A DNA stretch of 53,708 nt from Longispora albida DSM 44784 (lineage in GTDB: Bacteria > Actinomycetota > Actinomycetes > Mycobacteriales > Micromonosporaceae), in assembly GCF_000379825.1 (NCBI RefSeq), contig NZ_KB903839.1:1-53708 (forward strand). Reading direction: 5' to 3'. Shown one piece after another: positions 42,526 through 51,790 of this stretch (position 1 is the first letter of the stretch; every line of letters begins with the position of its first letter). The notes beneath the pieces were generated by a model that was not told the DNA's origin, did no database searches, and saw only the letters and a program-made list of their open reading frames with translations. The position numbers and the translations under genes were made by a program.

Positions 42526-43485
42526 ATGAAGATTGCCTTCGTGGGCAAGGGCGGGAGCGGCAAGACCACCCTCGCCGCCCTCTTCTCCCGCTATCTGGCC
42601 AGCACTGGCGCGCCCGTCCTCGCGGTCGACGCCGACATCAACCAGCACCTCGCCGCAGCGCTCGGAGCGAGTGAGGACGAGGCCGTTCTGCTGCCGGCGA
42701 TGGGCGACGCCCTGCCGGAGATCAAGGAGTACCTGCGCGGCGACAACCCGCGGATCAGCTCCGCGGCGGCGATGGTGAAGACCACGCCGCCGGGCCGTGG
42801 CTCCCGGCTGCTGCGGATCAGCGAGGACAACCCGGTCTACGAGCAGCTCGCCCGGCCGATCGGCGGCGTGCGGCTCATGGTCACGGGTCCCTTCGCGACG
42901 GAGGATCTCGGGATCGCCTGCTACCACTCGAAAGTTGGCGCGGTCGAGTTGGTCCTCAATCACTTGGTTGACGGGCCCGGGGAATATATCGTGGTCGATA
43001 TGACTGCTGGGGCCGACTCGTTCGCTTCGGGGTTGTTCACCCGCTTCGACCGGACCTTCCTGGTCTGCGAGCCGACCCTGCGCAGCGTCGGGGTGTACCG
43101 GCAGTACGCCGGGTACGCCGCGGAGTACGGCGTCCGGGTCGACGTGGTCGGCAACAAGGTGGAGGACTCCTCCGACGTGGACTTCCTCCGCGAGCACGCC
43201 GGCGACGCCCTGATCGGCTGGCTCGGCCGCTCCGGGTACGTCAAGTCGGCGGAGCGGGGCCACCCGCAGCCGATCGACGCGCTCGAGGGGGCCAACCGGG
43301 CGGTGCTCGCCCGGCTCAAGGACGCCGTGGACACCACGGAGAAGGACTGGCCGACGTACAGCAGGCAGGCGGCGGAGTTCCACCTGCGCAACGCGAGTGC
43401 GTGGGCCAACGCCAAGACCGGCGAGGACCTGGCCGGCCAGATCGACCCGGACTTCGTGCTGGGTTTCACCGTCAACGAACGATAG
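42526..43485 (+). CDS. CooC/ParA-type P-loop ATPase
   Basis: 319 residues. Seen: deviant Walker A GKGGSGKTT (8-16), VDADINQHL (Walker A'-like, about 38-46) and EYIVVDMTAGADSF (Walker B). This is the MinD/ArsA/CooC group; CooC members load nickel into CO dehydrogenase, but no such enzyme is in this window and the metal-binding Cys-x-Cys of CooC is not evident. It resembles the ATPase that precedes SCO5389 in Streptomyces (recollection). Followed after 9 nt by the SCO5389-like gene. Confidence 0.85.
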   Translation: MKIAFVGKGGSGKTTLAALFSRYLASTGAPVLAVDADINQHLAAALGASEDEAVLLPAMGDALPEIKEYLRGDNPRISSAAAMVKTTPPGRGSRLLRISEDNPVYEQLARPIGGVRLMVTGPFATEDLGIACYHSKVGAVELVLNHLVDGPGEYIVVDMTAGADSFASGLFTRFDRTFLVCEPTLRSVGVYRQYAGYAAEYGVRVDVVGNKVEDSSDVDFLREHAGDALIGWLGRSGYVKSAERGHPQPIDALEGANRAVLARLKDAVDTTEKDWPTYSRQAAEFHLRNASAWANAKTGEDLAGQIDPDFVLGFTVNER

Positions 43486-43494
43486 GAGCACCAG

Positions 43495-43887
43495 ATGTCC
43501 CTTGATGTCCCCAGCGCCCTGCTGGAACGCGCCGAGGCCGGCACCGTCACCGACGCCGAGTTCGTGGACTGCGTGCGCGGCTCGCTGCCCTACGCCTGGG
43601 AAGTGATCAGCGGCGTCGTCGCAGACCTCGGGCTGGGCGGGGCCGACATGGCCGACCACGAGGTCCCGCCGCCGAGCGAGGCCGAGCGCGGCCAGCTCCT
43701 GCGAGCCCTGGCCTCGGACGCCATCCGTGGCGGGCTGGAGCGGCACTTCGGCGTGAAGCTCGCTTTCCAGAACTGCCACCGGGTCGCGGCCTTCCGGCCG
43801 TCCGCCGTGGACGGTGAGCGCTACCGGGCGTTCATCTCCCCGCGCGGCCAGCTGCTGAACCAGTCGCCGGAGCTCCGTGACTGCTGA
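43495..43887 (+). CDS. SCO5389-family protein
   Basis: 130 residues. Seen: MSLDVPSALLERAEAGTVTDAEFVDCVRGSLPYAWEVI, the central PPPSEAERGQLLRALASDAIRGGLERHFGVKLAFQNCHRVA and the C-terminal LNQSPELRDC; this matches the streptomycete SCO5389 family closely from memory. Function unknown. Three Cys and one His could bind metal. GGAGCACC lies before the ATG. The next gene overlaps its last 11 nt. Confidence 0.88.
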   Translation: MSLDVPSALLERAEAGTVTDAEFVDCVRGSLPYAWEVISGVVADLGLGGADMADHEVPPPSEAERGQLLRALASDAIRGGLERHFGVKLAFQNCHRVAAFRPSAVDGERYRAFISPRGQLLNQSPELRDC

Positions 43888-44923
43888 GTTACCAGCCCCG
43901 GGGCTCCGGCCAGGCCCCGGGACTGACCTGTTCTTGCTGGGCGGGCAGCCGCGTGGCTGCCCGCCCTCCCACGCCCTGTCGTCCGGTGCCTCTGCGTCTG
44001 GGGCCCCGGCCTCTTCTGGCCCAGTTCCGCAGGCCCTGCGGAACTGCGTGGCCTACGCCCGGGCCGCAGAGGCCTGCGGATTCAGCGGCGTCTGGCTGGC
44101 CGAGCATCACTTCATCCGGTACGGGAGCATCGCCGCGCCGCTGGTGCTGGCGGCGGAGATCCTGCGGGCCACGAGCCTGCACGTGGGTACGGCGGCGTGC
44201 GTCCTCTCCACCCGGCATCCGGTCGCGCTGGCCGAGGAGGCCGGGCTGCTCGAAGCGCTCCACGATGGACGGTTCCGGCTGGGCGTCGCCCGGGGCGGGC
44301 CGTGGGTGGACCTCGAAGTGTTCGGTACCGGGCTGGCCCGCTACGCCCGTGGCTTCGCCGAGGCGCTCGACCTGCTGCTCGCGACCCGGGCGGGCACGGT
44401 GGCCGCGGCGGGGGAGTTCTTCTCGTTCCGAGAGGTCCCAGTACCCGCGCCGTACACGGGGCCGGTCTGGGTCGCCGCCACGTCACCCGGCACCGTGGCG
44501 CTCGCTGCCGCGCGCGGACTGCCGTTGCTGCTCGGGGTACACGAGGACGACAAGTCCCGCCTGGCCCTGCTCGATCACTACCGGGACTGTGGCGGGCCGG
44601 GAGACGCGCCGCACGCCGCCGCGTACCTCGCGCATGCCGGAGATCCAGGAGCGCTGCGGGGGCCGTTGCGGGAGTGGCTGGCGACGACTGAGGACTACGT
44701 GCGGCTGGTACCGGGCTCGGGCCGCGATCTCGATTCCTATGTGGAACGGCTGCTCGCCGTCAGCCCTGTCGGAACGCCGACTGAATGCGCCGAGAAATTG
44801 CGGGTATCGGCAGCGGTAACCAGGGTCACGCACCAGTTGTTGATGGTGGAAGGTGCCGGTTCGCCCGAAGCGGTACTCGCGAACATAGAGAAACTCGGCC
44901 ATGCGCTGGCCCGCGATTTCTGA
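43877..44923 (+). CDS. LLM-class (luciferase-like) flavin/F420-dependent oxidoreductase
   Basis: 348 residues. Seen: first strand TDLFLLGGQ near residue 16, AYARAAEACGFSGVWLAEHHFIRYGSIAAPLVLAAEILRATS, VGTAACVLSTRHPVALAEEAGLLEALHDGRFRLGVARGGPWVDLEVFGTG, and a C-terminal TIM-barrel end: bacterial luciferase superfamily, using FMNH2 or F420. Odd: between strand 1 and helix 1 lies a Gly/Ala/Ser/Pro-rich insert (24-50) whose DNA contains a 12-bp perfect hairpin (43939-43966). GTG 43877 overlaps the upstream gene. Confidence 0.85.
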   Translation: MTAELPAPGLRPGPGTDLFLLGGQPRGCPPSHALSSGASASGAPASSGPVPQALRNCVAYARAAEACGFSGVWLAEHHFIRYGSIAAPLVLAAEILRATSLHVGTAACVLSTRHPVALAEEAGLLEALHDGRFRLGVARGGPWVDLEVFGTGLARYARGFAEALDLLLATRAGTVAAAGEFFSFREVPVPAPYTGPVWVAATSPGTVALAAARGLPLLLGVHEDDKSRLALLDHYRDCGGPGDAPHAAAYLAHAGDPGALRGPLREWLATTEDYVRLVPGSGRDLDSYVERLLAVSPVGTPTECAEKLRVSAAVTRVTHQLLMVEGAGSPEAVLANIEKLGHALARDF

Positions 44924-44995
44924 GGTACGGTGCGTGACGGCACTATCCCTTTCACGGCCGTGAATCCCCGATTCCTTCTACAGCCGAGAAGAAGA

Positions 44996-45664
44996 ATGAG
45001 CGAACCTCAGTTCTCGATGCCGCCACCGGTTCCCGTGCAGCCAGTCATGCCTGTACCGAAGAAAAAGAACAAGACAATTCTGTGGGTACTCCTCGGCGTG
45101 GGCGTCGTGTTCGCGCTGTGCTGTGGCGGCGGCATGATCGCAGCCCTCACGAGCGCGGACAAGGACTCCGCCGGCCCCACGGCGGATACCACCGTCACAT
45201 CCACAGCCAGCAGTACGCCTGCCGCCAGCAAGGCCGCTCCAGCTGCTCCGGCCCCTGCTCCAGACCCCGGGATCGGCGTCGCGGTCAGGGACGGCACGTT
45301 CGAGTTCACCGTCACCAAGGTCGGGTGCGGCACGGCCCAGGTCGGCGGCCAGTACCTGAACAAGAAAGCCCAGGGGCAGTTCTGCCTGGTCACCATCACG
45401 GTGAAGAATGCGGGCGACAAGCCGCAGACGATGTTCGACTCGAACCAGAAGGCGCACGGCGCTAACAACGTCACCTACTCGACGGATTCCGTGGCGACGC
45501 TCTACGCGAACTCCGACGGGAGCCAGGTGTGGATCACCGAGATCAATCCGGGTAACCAGGTGACGGGCCTGCTCGTGTTCGACATACCGAAGGACGCGAA
45601 ACTCGCGACCCTCGAAGTACACGACTCGTCATTCTCGAAGGGCGCGAAGATCCGGCTTCAGTAA
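44996..45664 (+). CDS. Membrane-anchored DUF4352-type protein
   Basis: 222 residues. Seen: a Pro-rich cytoplasmic tail, one helix (28-52, TILWVLLGVGVVFALCCGGGMIAAL), a Thr/Ser/Ala/Pro spacer, and an extracellular beta-sandwich DGTFEFTVTKVGCGTAQVG...QGQFCLVTITVKNAGDKPQTMFDSNQ, the DUF4352 (Telokin-like) pattern with two cysteines likely bonded. The role is unknown. The upstream gene ends 72 bp before. A strong shared terminator follows. Confidence 0.85.
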   Translation: MSEPQFSMPPPVPVQPVMPVPKKKNKTILWVLLGVGVVFALCCGGGMIAALTSADKDSAGPTADTTVTSTASSTPAASKAAPAAPAPAPDPGIGVAVRDGTFEFTVTKVGCGTAQVGGQYLNKKAQGQFCLVTITVKNAGDKPQTMFDSNQKAHGANNVTYSTDSVATLYANSDGSQVWITEINPGNQVTGLLVFDIPKDAKLATLEVHDSSFSKGAKIRLQ

Positions 45665-45670
45665 AGAACT

Positions 45671-45706
45671 CCGGCCCGGTAGTCCTGGAAAGGACTGCCG
45701 GGCCGG
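45671..45706. terminator. Bidirectional terminator between the DUF4352 gene and the sortase
   Basis: A 15-bp stem (one T-G pair): CCGGCCCGGTAGTCC (45671-45685) with GGACTGCCGGGCCGG (45692-45706), loop TGGAAA. It lies after both converging stops. Confidence 0.88.
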
Positions 45707-45723
45707 AAATGTGACGCGCGCCG

Positions 45724-46308
45724 TTAGCCGGCTTTCGCGTACACGATGATGTTGTCGCGGTAGCTACCTGCCTGCTGGTCGAAAGAACCGCCGCAGGTGA
45801 TCAGGCGGAGTTCTGAGCCGGCGGTGGCGTTGTACACCTCGTCCGGCACCTGGTCCTTGTTGACCTGCTGGGTCCTGGTGACCACGAAGGACGTCGTCCC
45901 GCCGTCGGCACCCGTCACGGTGACCTTGTCTCCGGCGGCCAGTTCCTTGAGCCGGAAGAAGATCCCCGGCTGGGAGTTGCCGTCCACGTGCCCGACGATG
46001 ATCGCCGGGCCCTTGTTGCCGGGGATCGGGCTCTGCTTGTACCAGGCGGCCTGCATCGGCTGGTCGGCCGGCGGGATCTCCATCGACCCGTCGGCCTTCA
46101 GCCCGACCTGCACCAGGCTCGAATCGGCCCCGATCTTCGGGATGCTGACCCGGGCCGGCGGGCCGGACTTGACGTCCACCTGCTGCCCGCCTCCTGCCAC
46201 CTGGCTTTTGGCCGGGCTGGGCGCTGCCGTTCCCGGTGCGCCAGCCTGGCCGCATCCCGCGAGGGTCACGGCGGCCAGGGCCGCGATGACCAGCACTCGG
46301 GTACGCAT
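45724..46308 (-). CDS. Class F sortase, lipoprotein form
   Basis: 194 residues. Seen: lipobox LAGC with Cys19, a disordered linker, then the sortase barrel with catalytic His107 (IIVGHVDG), Cys172 (LRLITCGG) and Arg184 (SYRDNIIVYA). The TLxTC/R-D-N context and small size point to class F of actinobacteria. The unusual part is anchoring by a lipid rather than an N-terminal helix. ATG 46308 is 2 nt after the stop of the upstream secreted-protein gene, so both are made together. The substrate motif is not certain. Confidence 0.9.
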   Translation of the reverse strand: MRTRVLVIAALAAVTLAGCGQAGAPGTAAPSPAKSQVAGGGQQVDVKSGPPARVSIPKIGADSSLVQVGLKADGSMEIPPADQPMQAAWYKQSPIPGNKGPAIIVGHVDGNSQPGIFFRLKELAAGDKVTVTGADGGTTSFVVTRTQQVNKDQVPDEVYNATAGSELRLITCGGSFDQQAGSYRDNIIVYAKAG

Positions 46309-46310
46309 CA

Positions 46311-47000
46311 CTAGCCCCGCGCGGTCGCGCCGCCGCCGGTCTCGATCCGGCCGGACGGCTTCTCTGCCGAGCCGCCAGCCCCGCCAGCGACCTTCACGGC
46401 CTTGTCCTTGTCGACCGGCTTCGGCTTGGTGGTCGAGGCGGTGCCAGTGACGGTGAAGCGGACGGTGTTGTAGGTCTCGCCGCACTGGAGCCGTACGCTG
46501 CCCGGGCCGTTCGGGGCCGAGTCCTTGACGGTGGCCGAGGCGACGTAGAGGGCCCCGTTCGGGAAGTCCTTGAGGGTGCCGTACTGGACCAGCGGTTCGA
46601 TGTTCAGGGCGCCGGAGGTGACGGTCGGCTTGCCGTACCGGATGTCGCACAGCGCGACGACCGCGTACTCACGGCTCCTGTCGGCACTCGTGACCAGATT
46701 GATCTCCTCATCCACCAGGAAGACAGAAGTCTGCGCGTAGTCCGGTGGGGTCGAGGTGGTGGGCTCCGGGGTCGGCGAGGCGGACGTGCTGGCCGATGGC
46801 GTCGGGGTCGGCGCGGTCGTGGCGCTGCCGGTCGGGCTCGGCTTCGGGCTGGTGCTCGTGCTGGCACTGCTGCTCGGCGTCGGCTGGCCCGACGGCGTCG
46901 TGCTCTCCGCACCGGCCGGCGTCTGGCCGACCTGGATGAACGCGGCAAGGGCAGCGGCGGTCAGCCCGGCCAAGACGGCCGGGCGGGTGTGCTTCTTCAA
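46311..47000 (-). CDS. Secreted protein co-expressed with the sortase
   Basis: 229 residues. Seen: signal peptide MKKHTRPAVLAGLTAAALAAFIQVGQTPAGA, a Ser/Thr/Pro linker (about 34-88), a beta-rich domain (TSVFLVDEEINLVTSADRS...VRLQCGETYNTVRFTVTG) and a glycine-rich C-terminus ending EKPSGRIETGGGATARG. No membrane helix follows this end, so it is not a usual LPxTG signal; ETGGG could nevertheless be a target of the adjacent sortase. TTG 47000 is the start, with GGGGGAG 7 nt upstream. Confidence 0.8.
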   Translation of the reverse strand: MKKHTRPAVLAGLTAAALAAFIQVGQTPAGAESTTPSGQPTPSSSASTSTSPKPSPTGSATTAPTPTPSASTSASPTPEPTTSTPPDYAQTSVFLVDEEINLVTSADRSREYAVVALCDIRYGKPTVTSGALNIEPLVQYGTLKDFPNGALYVASATVKDSAPNGPGSVRLQCGETYNTVRFTVTGTASTTKPKPVDKDKAVKVAGGAGGSAEKPSGRIETGGGATARG

Positions 47001-47099
47001 ATCGGTACTCCCCCGTGAACGTCCGAAAGAACGTAGCCATCAGTGTCTGCAATGAAGGTGTAAACACGAAAGCTGTTTCACGGTGACGATGAACACTGC

Positions 47100-47984
47100 T
47101 CAGTGAGAGATTGCCCAGGTCAAGGCCTCTTTGAGGTCGCTGTGCATGAATGTGTACCCGGATGAGTCAAGCGCCACCGGCATCGCCCGCTGCCCGCCCA
47201 GCGCGTCCCCGGCCAGCTCCCCGACCGCGACCCGGAGCGCGAAGCCCGGTACGGCGAGCACGGCCGGCCGGTGCAGCGCGGAGCCCAGCGCCCTGGTGAA
47301 CTCCGCGTTCGTCACCGGCTCAGGCCCTGTCATGTTGACCGGCCCGCTGACCTCCTCGGCCGCGAGCAGGTGGCTGACGGCGCCCAGCCAGTCGGCGAGC
47401 GAGATCCACGGCATGTACTGCCGTCCGGACCCCAGCCGCCCGCCCAGCCCCGCCTTGAAGACGGGCAGCATCCGGGGCAGCAGCCCGCCCGAGGCCGCCA
47501 GCGGCAGCCCGGTACGCAGGCGGCAGACCCGGATCCCGGCGTCCTCGGCCGGGTGGGTCGCTGCCTCCCACGCGCGGCACACGCCGGGCAGGAAGCCCTC
47601 GCCGGGCGGGGCGTCCTCGGTGATCGTCCGGTCCCCGGTGTCGCCGTAGTAGCCGACGGCCGACTGGTTGATCAGGACACGCGGCCTGACGGGTGCCGCC
47701 GCCATCGCGTGGGCCAGCACGCTCGTCGTCTTGACCCGGCTCTCCGTGATGATCCGCTTGTACCCGGCGGTCCAGCGCCGGTCGCCCACGCCAGCCCCCG
47801 ACACGTTGATCACCGCCTCGGGCTCGCCCAGGTCGATCACCTCGGCGTACGGGTCCCACCGGCGCTCGTCCGGCCCTGCTGCTGGCCTGCGGACCAGCCG
47901 CTGCACCTCGTGGCCCTCGCCGGTCAGGTGCGCGTGGAGGGCTGAGCCGAGGAAACCGGACGCGCCGGAGATGAGTACCCGCAT
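47100..47984 (-). CDS. TIGR01777-family NAD(P)-dependent epimerase/dehydratase
   Basis: 294 residues. Seen: Rossmann loop VLISGASGFLGSALHAHL (3-20), VINVSGAGVG, SAVGYYGDTGDR (YYG replaces the Y-x-x-x-K of classic epimerases) and the C-terminal DUF1731 stretch ALGGQRAMPVALDSSGYTFMHSDLKEAL. Known: relatives include the YfcH protein and cell-division inhibitor SulA-like annotations; the reaction is unknown. It is 5 nt from the small gene upstream, an operon of two. Confidence 0.92.
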   Translation of the reverse strand: MRVLISGASGFLGSALHAHLTGEGHEVQRLVRRPAAGPDERRWDPYAEVIDLGEPEAVINVSGAGVGDRRWTAGYKRIITESRVKTTSVLAHAMAAAPVRPRVLINQSAVGYYGDTGDRTITEDAPPGEGFLPGVCRAWEAATHPAEDAGIRVCRLRTGLPLAASGGLLPRMLPVFKAGLGGRLGSGRQYMPWISLADWLGAVSHLLAAEEVSGPVNMTGPEPVTNAEFTRALGSALHRPAVLAVPGFALRVAVGELAGDALGGQRAMPVALDSSGYTFMHSDLKEALTWAISH

Positions 47985-47988
47985 GGGC

Positions 47989-48333
47989 CTATTGTTCCTC
48001 GACCACCGACGTACCGGAGCCAGCTTTCGACTCCCATTCCCACGTTTCGTGCAGCCGGAGCCGGCCGCCGGGTCCCGATTCCACTGTGGAGACGCAGTGT
48101 CCGGCCGCCGTCTCGCCTGCCGTGTTCAGCTGCGCGTACCGGAAGTCGAGCCGGTCGCCGTGCCTGGTGCCGACGAGGTGACCACGGCGGATCGTGCCGC
48201 CGGAGTACTCGGCCCAGACCAGGTCGCCGTCCTGGTGGTACTCGAAGACTGTCTCGGTGGACACCTCGCCACCGTCCACATCAGACACTGCTCGGAACGT
48301 GCGGCCGTCGAGGCTGGGATGGTACTGGGTCAT
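47989..48333 (-). CDS. Small conserved beta-barrel-like protein
   Basis: 114 residues. Seen: FRAVSDVDGGEVSTETVFEYHQDGDLVWAEYSGGTIRRGHLVGTRHGDRLDFRYAQLNTAGETAAGHCVSTVE and WEWESKAGSGTSVVEE. Close relatives in Bacillus have been labelled N-acetylglutamate synthase without good reason; I regard it as a conserved protein of unknown role. It precedes the epimerase gene. Confidence 0.82.
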   Translation of the reverse strand: MTQYHPSLDGRTFRAVSDVDGGEVSTETVFEYHQDGDLVWAEYSGGTIRRGHLVGTRHGDRLDFRYAQLNTAGETAAGHCVSTVESGPGGRLRLHETWEWESKAGSGTSVVEEQ

Positions 48334-48350
48334 GGGGTCTCCTGATGAGA

Positions 48351-48382
48351 GAAGGGCGGCTCCCGACCGGGAACCGCCCTTC
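48351..48382 (-). terminator. Terminator of the E2 gene
   Basis: GAAGGGCGG (48351-48359) pairs with CCGCCCTTC (48374-48382); inner TCCC/GGGA and loop GACC. Read leftward it follows the E2 stop at 48401 and is trailed by TCTCATC. Confidence 0.8.
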
Positions 48383-48400
48383 GCTACGTGCTGGTGACTG

Positions 48401-50194
48401 CTACAGGCCCAGGTCTGCCTCGAAGTTGCCGGCCTCCAGCCGCTCCTTCACGGTGACCAGGAACCGGGCGGCGTCCGCGCCGTCCACCAGGCGGTGGTCG
48501 TAGGACAGCGCCAGGTACACCATCGAGCGCGGGACGATGATCTCGCCCAGCTCCGGGTCGTCCACGACCACGGCCCGCTTGACGACGGCCCCGGTGCCCA
48601 GGATCGCCGACTGCGGCTGGTTGATGATCGGCGTGTCGAACAGCGCGCCACGGCTGCCGGTGTTGGTCAGCGTGAACGTGCCGCCGGACAGCTCGTCCGG
48701 GGTGACCTTGTTGTTGCGGGTCCGGTCGGCGATGTCGGCGATCCGCCGGGCGAAGCCCGCCAGGTTCAGGTCGCCGGCGTTGCGGATCACCGGGACCATC
48801 AGGCCCTTCTCGGTGTCCACCGCCATGCCCAGGTGCTCGGCCTCCGGGTACGCGATGGTGCCCTCGGCCTCGTTGATGTGCGCGTTGACGACCGGGTGGA
48901 CCTGGAGGGCCTCCACGGCGGCCAGCGCGAAGAACGGCAGGAAGGACAGCTTCACGCCGTGCCGGGCCTGGAACTCGGCCTTGGCCTGCTGCCGCAGCTT
49001 CGCGATCCGGGTGACGTCGACCTCGACCACGGTGGTGAGCTGCGCCGCGACCTGCAGCGACTCGACCATCCGCTTGGCGATGATGGCCCGCAGCCGGGAC
49101 ATCTTCACCGTCGAACCCCGCAGCGGGCTGGGGGCGGCGGCCGGCTTGGCCTTCTCGGTCGCGCCAGCGGCCACGGGTGCCGCTGCCGGAGCCGGGGCGG
49201 CGGCCTTGGCCTTCTCCACCGCTTCCAGCACGTCCTGCTTGCGGATGCGGCCACCCACGCCGGTACCGGTGAGGGTGTTCAGGTCGATGCCGTGCTCACC
49301 GGCCAGCTTGCGGACCAGCGGCGTCACGTACCCGTTGCCGCCCTCCTCGCCCTGAGCCGGAGCGGCGGGCGCGGCGGGAGCGACCGGGGCAGGAGCCACG
49401 GGAGCTGGCGCCACGACGGCCGGAGCAGGCTGCACCGGAGCCGGAGCGACCGGAGCGGCCTGTACCGGAGCCGGAGCCACCGGCGGCGGGCTGACCACGG
49501 CCGGCTGGGCCGGGGGAGCTGCGACGGGTGCCGGAGCCGGAGCGGCGGCCGGGGCGGCGCCAGCGGCACCGATCACGGCCAGGGCTGCGCCGACCTCGAC
49601 GGTCTCGTCCTCCTGGACCTTGATCTCCAGCACCGTGCCGGCCACCGGGGCCGGGATCTCGGTGTCCACCTTGTCGGTCGACACCTCCAGCAGCGGCTCG
49701 TCGGCCTCGACGGTCTCGCCGACCAGCTTCAGCCAGCGGGTGACGGTGCCCTCGGTGACGCTCTCACCGAGCGCGGGCATCGTCACGACGGTGCCCTGTG
49801 CGGCGGACGCCGGAGCGGCGGCCGGAGCGGCGGGAGCTGGCGCGGCCGGAGCCGGGGCAGCGGGTGCCACCGGAGCGGCGGCGACCGGCGCGGGGGCCGG
49901 AGCGGCGGCGGGCGCGGGGGCGGCGGCCGGGGCCGGGGCGGCAGAGACCGCCTCGCCCTCGGCGGCGATCACGGCGAGCTCAGCGCCCACCGCGACCGTC
50001 TCGTCCTCGCCGACCAGGATCTTGGCGACCACACCGGCCGACGGCGAGGGGATCTCGGTGTCCACCTTGTCGGTGGACACCTCGAGCAGCGGCTCGTCGG
50101 CCTCTACCCGCTCCCCTTCCTGCTTCAGCCAGCGGGTGATGGTGCCCTCGGTGACGCTCTCACCGAGCGCGGGCATGGTGACCGAGACCGGCAT
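48401..50194 (-). CDS. sucB: 2-oxoacid dehydrogenase E2 component (dihydrolipoamide acyltransferase)
   Basis: 597 residues. Seen: two lipoyl domains, each with [10 protein letters not shown] (Lys43 and about Lys170 carry lipoate), joined by long Ala/Pro linkers; a peripheral subunit-binding domain ([34 protein letters not shown], about 287-320); and a catalytic domain (about 365-597) with [16 protein letters not shown]. The LPR-type end [13 protein letters not shown] is typical. In actinobacteria this gene product serves pyruvate and perhaps 2-oxoglutarate complexes, so the symbol sucB rather than aceF is provisional. It follows lpd after 28 nt. LipA and LipB in this window build its cofactor. 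Confidence 0.93.
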   Translation of the reverse strand: MPVSVTMPALGESVTEGTITRWLKQEGERVEADEPLLEVSTDKVDTEIPSPSAGVVAKILVGEDETVAVGAELAVIAAEGEAVSAAPAPAAAPAPAAAPAPAPVAAAPVAPAAPAPAAPAPAAPAAAPASAAQGTVVTMPALGESVTEGTVTRWLKLVGETVEADEPLLEVSTDKVDTEIPAPVAGTVLEIKVQEDETVEVGAALAVIGAAGAAPAAAPAPAPVAAPPAQPAVVSPPPVAPAPVQAAPVAPAPVQPAPAVVAPAPVAPAPVAPAAPAAPAQGEEGGNGYVTPLVRKLAGEHGIDLNTLTGTGVGGRIRKQDVLEAVEKAKAAAPAPAAAPVAAGATEKAKPAAAPSPLRGSTVKMSRLRAIIAKRMVESLQVAAQLTTVVEVDVTRIAKLRQQAKAEFQARHGVKLSFLPFFALAAVEALQVHPVVNAHINEAEGTIAYPEAEHLGMAVDTEKGLMVPVIRNAGDLNLAGFARRIADIADRTRNNKVTPDELSGGTFTLTNTGSRGALFDTPIINQPQSAILGTGAVVKRAVVVDDPELGEIIVPRSMVYLALSYDHRLVDGADAARFLVTVKERLEAGNFEADLGL

Positions 50195-50222
50195 CTCGTT
50201 CGACTCCCTCGTGTCTTCTTGG

Positions 50223-51599
50223 TTAGGCGTGTGCGTGCAGCGGCTTGCCGGCCAGGGCCAGGAAGGCCTCGCCCAGCGCTTCGTTCTGCGTCGGGTGACC
50301 GTGGATCAGCTGGGCGACCTCTGCGGGGTACGCCTCCCAGTTGTAGACGAGCTGGGCCTCGCCGATCAGCTCGCTGACCCGCGCGCCGACCATGTGGATG
50401 CCGACGACGGGGCCGTCGGCGACCCGGACGAGCTTGATGAAGCCCTGGGTCTTGAGGATCTGGCTCTTGCCGTTGCCACCCAGGTTGTAGTTGTAGGACT
50501 CGACCTTGTCGGAGCCGTACTGCTCCTTGGCCTTCTCCTCGGTGAGGCCCATCGAGGCGACCTCGGGCTCGCAGTACGTGACGCGCGGGATGCCGGCCTC
50601 GTCGATCACCGGCGGGTTGAGGCCCGCGATGTCCTCGGCGACGAAGATGCCCTGCTGGAAGCCGCGGTGCGCGAGCTGCAGGCCGGGGACGATGTCGCCG
50701 ACGGCGTACACGCCCGGCAGGTTGGTCTTGAGCCGCTCGTCGGTGAGGACGTAGCCGCGGTCCATGTTCAGGCCCTGGGCCTCGTAGCCGATGCCGGCCG
50801 TCGACGGGCCACGGCCGACCGCGACCAGCAGCACGTCGGCTTCGAGGACGTCGCCGCCGGCGATCGTCACGCGGACGCCGGTCGCGGTCTTCTCGACCTT
50901 CTCGAACGGCTTGCCGACCTTGAAGCCGATGCCGCGCTTGCGGAAGGTCCGCTCGACCTGCTTGGAGATGTCCGGGTCCTCGGCGGCGACCAGGCGGGGC
51001 AGGGCCTCGACGATCGTCACGTCCGCGCCCAGCGACTTCCACGCCGAGGCGAACTCGACGCCGATCACGCCGCCGCCCAGCACGATGGCCGAGGACGGGA
51101 CGGCCGTCAGGTTCAGGGCGTGCTCGGAGGCGATGATCTTCTCGCCGTCCAGGTCGAGGCCGGGGAGCGTCTTCGAGTAGGAGCCCGTGGCCAGGACGAT
51201 GTTCTTGCCGGTGATCCGGCGGCCGGCCACCTCGATGACGTTCGGGGCGACCAGGGTGCCAGCGCCCTCGATGTAGTCGATCTTCGCCGACTTGATCAGG
51301 CCCTGGAGGCCCTTGTACAGCTTGCTGACGACGTCGTCCTTGTACTTGTTGACGCCAGCCATGTCGACACCGTTGAGGGTGGCCTGGATGCCGAAGTCCG
51401 CCGAGTGGCGCGCGGTGTCCGCGACCTCACCGGCGTGCAGCAGGGCCTTGGTCGGGATGCAGCCCCGGTGCAGGCAGGTGCCGCCGACCTTGTCCTTCTC
51501 GATCAGAGCGACAGTCAGGCCGAGCTGCGCGGCACGAAGCGCGCACGCGTAGCCGCCGCTGCCACCGCCGAGGATTACAACGTCGTAACCGTCGCTCAC
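50223..51599 (-). CDS. lpdA: Dihydrolipoyl dehydrogenase (E3)
   Basis: FAD enzyme that reoxidises dihydrolipoyl groups on E2. Seen: FAD loop [17 protein letters not shown] (11-27), redox disulfide [13 protein letters not shown] (Cys42, Cys47), NAD-binding [25 protein letters not shown] and the C-terminal [10 protein letters not shown] with the catalytic His-Glu pair. 458 residues. GTG 51599 has AGGAG 6 nt upstream; an ATG at 51635 would add 12 residues but has no such site. Upstream of E2 in one operon. Confidence 0.97.
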   Translation of the reverse strand: MSDGYDVVILGGGSGGYACALRAAQLGLTVALIEKDKVGGTCLHRGCIPTKALLHAGEVADTARHSADFGIQATLNGVDMAGVNKYKDDVVSKLYKGLQGLIKSAKIDYIEGAGTLVAPNVIEVAGRRITGKNIVLATGSYSKTLPGLDLDGEKIIASEHALNLTAVPSSAIVLGGGVIGVEFASAWKSLGADVTIVEALPRLVAAEDPDISKQVERTFRKRGIGFKVGKPFEKVEKTATGVRVTIAGGDVLEADVLLVAVGRGPSTAGIGYEAQGLNMDRGYVLTDERLKTNLPGVYAVGDIVPGLQLAHRGFQQGIFVAEDIAGLNPPVIDEAGIPRVTYCEPEVASMGLTEEKAKEQYGSDKVESYNYNLGGNGKSQILKTQGFIKLVRVADGPVVGIHMVGARVSELIGEAQLVYNWEAYPAEVAQLIHGHPTQNEALGEAFLALAGKPLHAHA

Positions 51600-51790
51600 G
51601 TGATCTCCTAGAAGACTCAGCAGTTCCGTGGTCATCTTGTCATTTCAGGGTGCGCCTTCGCATAGTGACCCGTGGGTTCCTGTGCCGAAGCACACGTTCG
51701 GGGCACGGTCCGGGGCACTGCGGGCGGATTCGCTCCTGCCGCCGGGCCCCCGGCAGCGGTACGCTGCGCGCAGAGCTACGGGAGGATGCT

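Noticed and set aside
48401-50194. Ala/Pro repeats in E2 as a mobile or tandem repeat
   Set aside because: They are the normal flexible linkers between lipoyl and catalytic domains.
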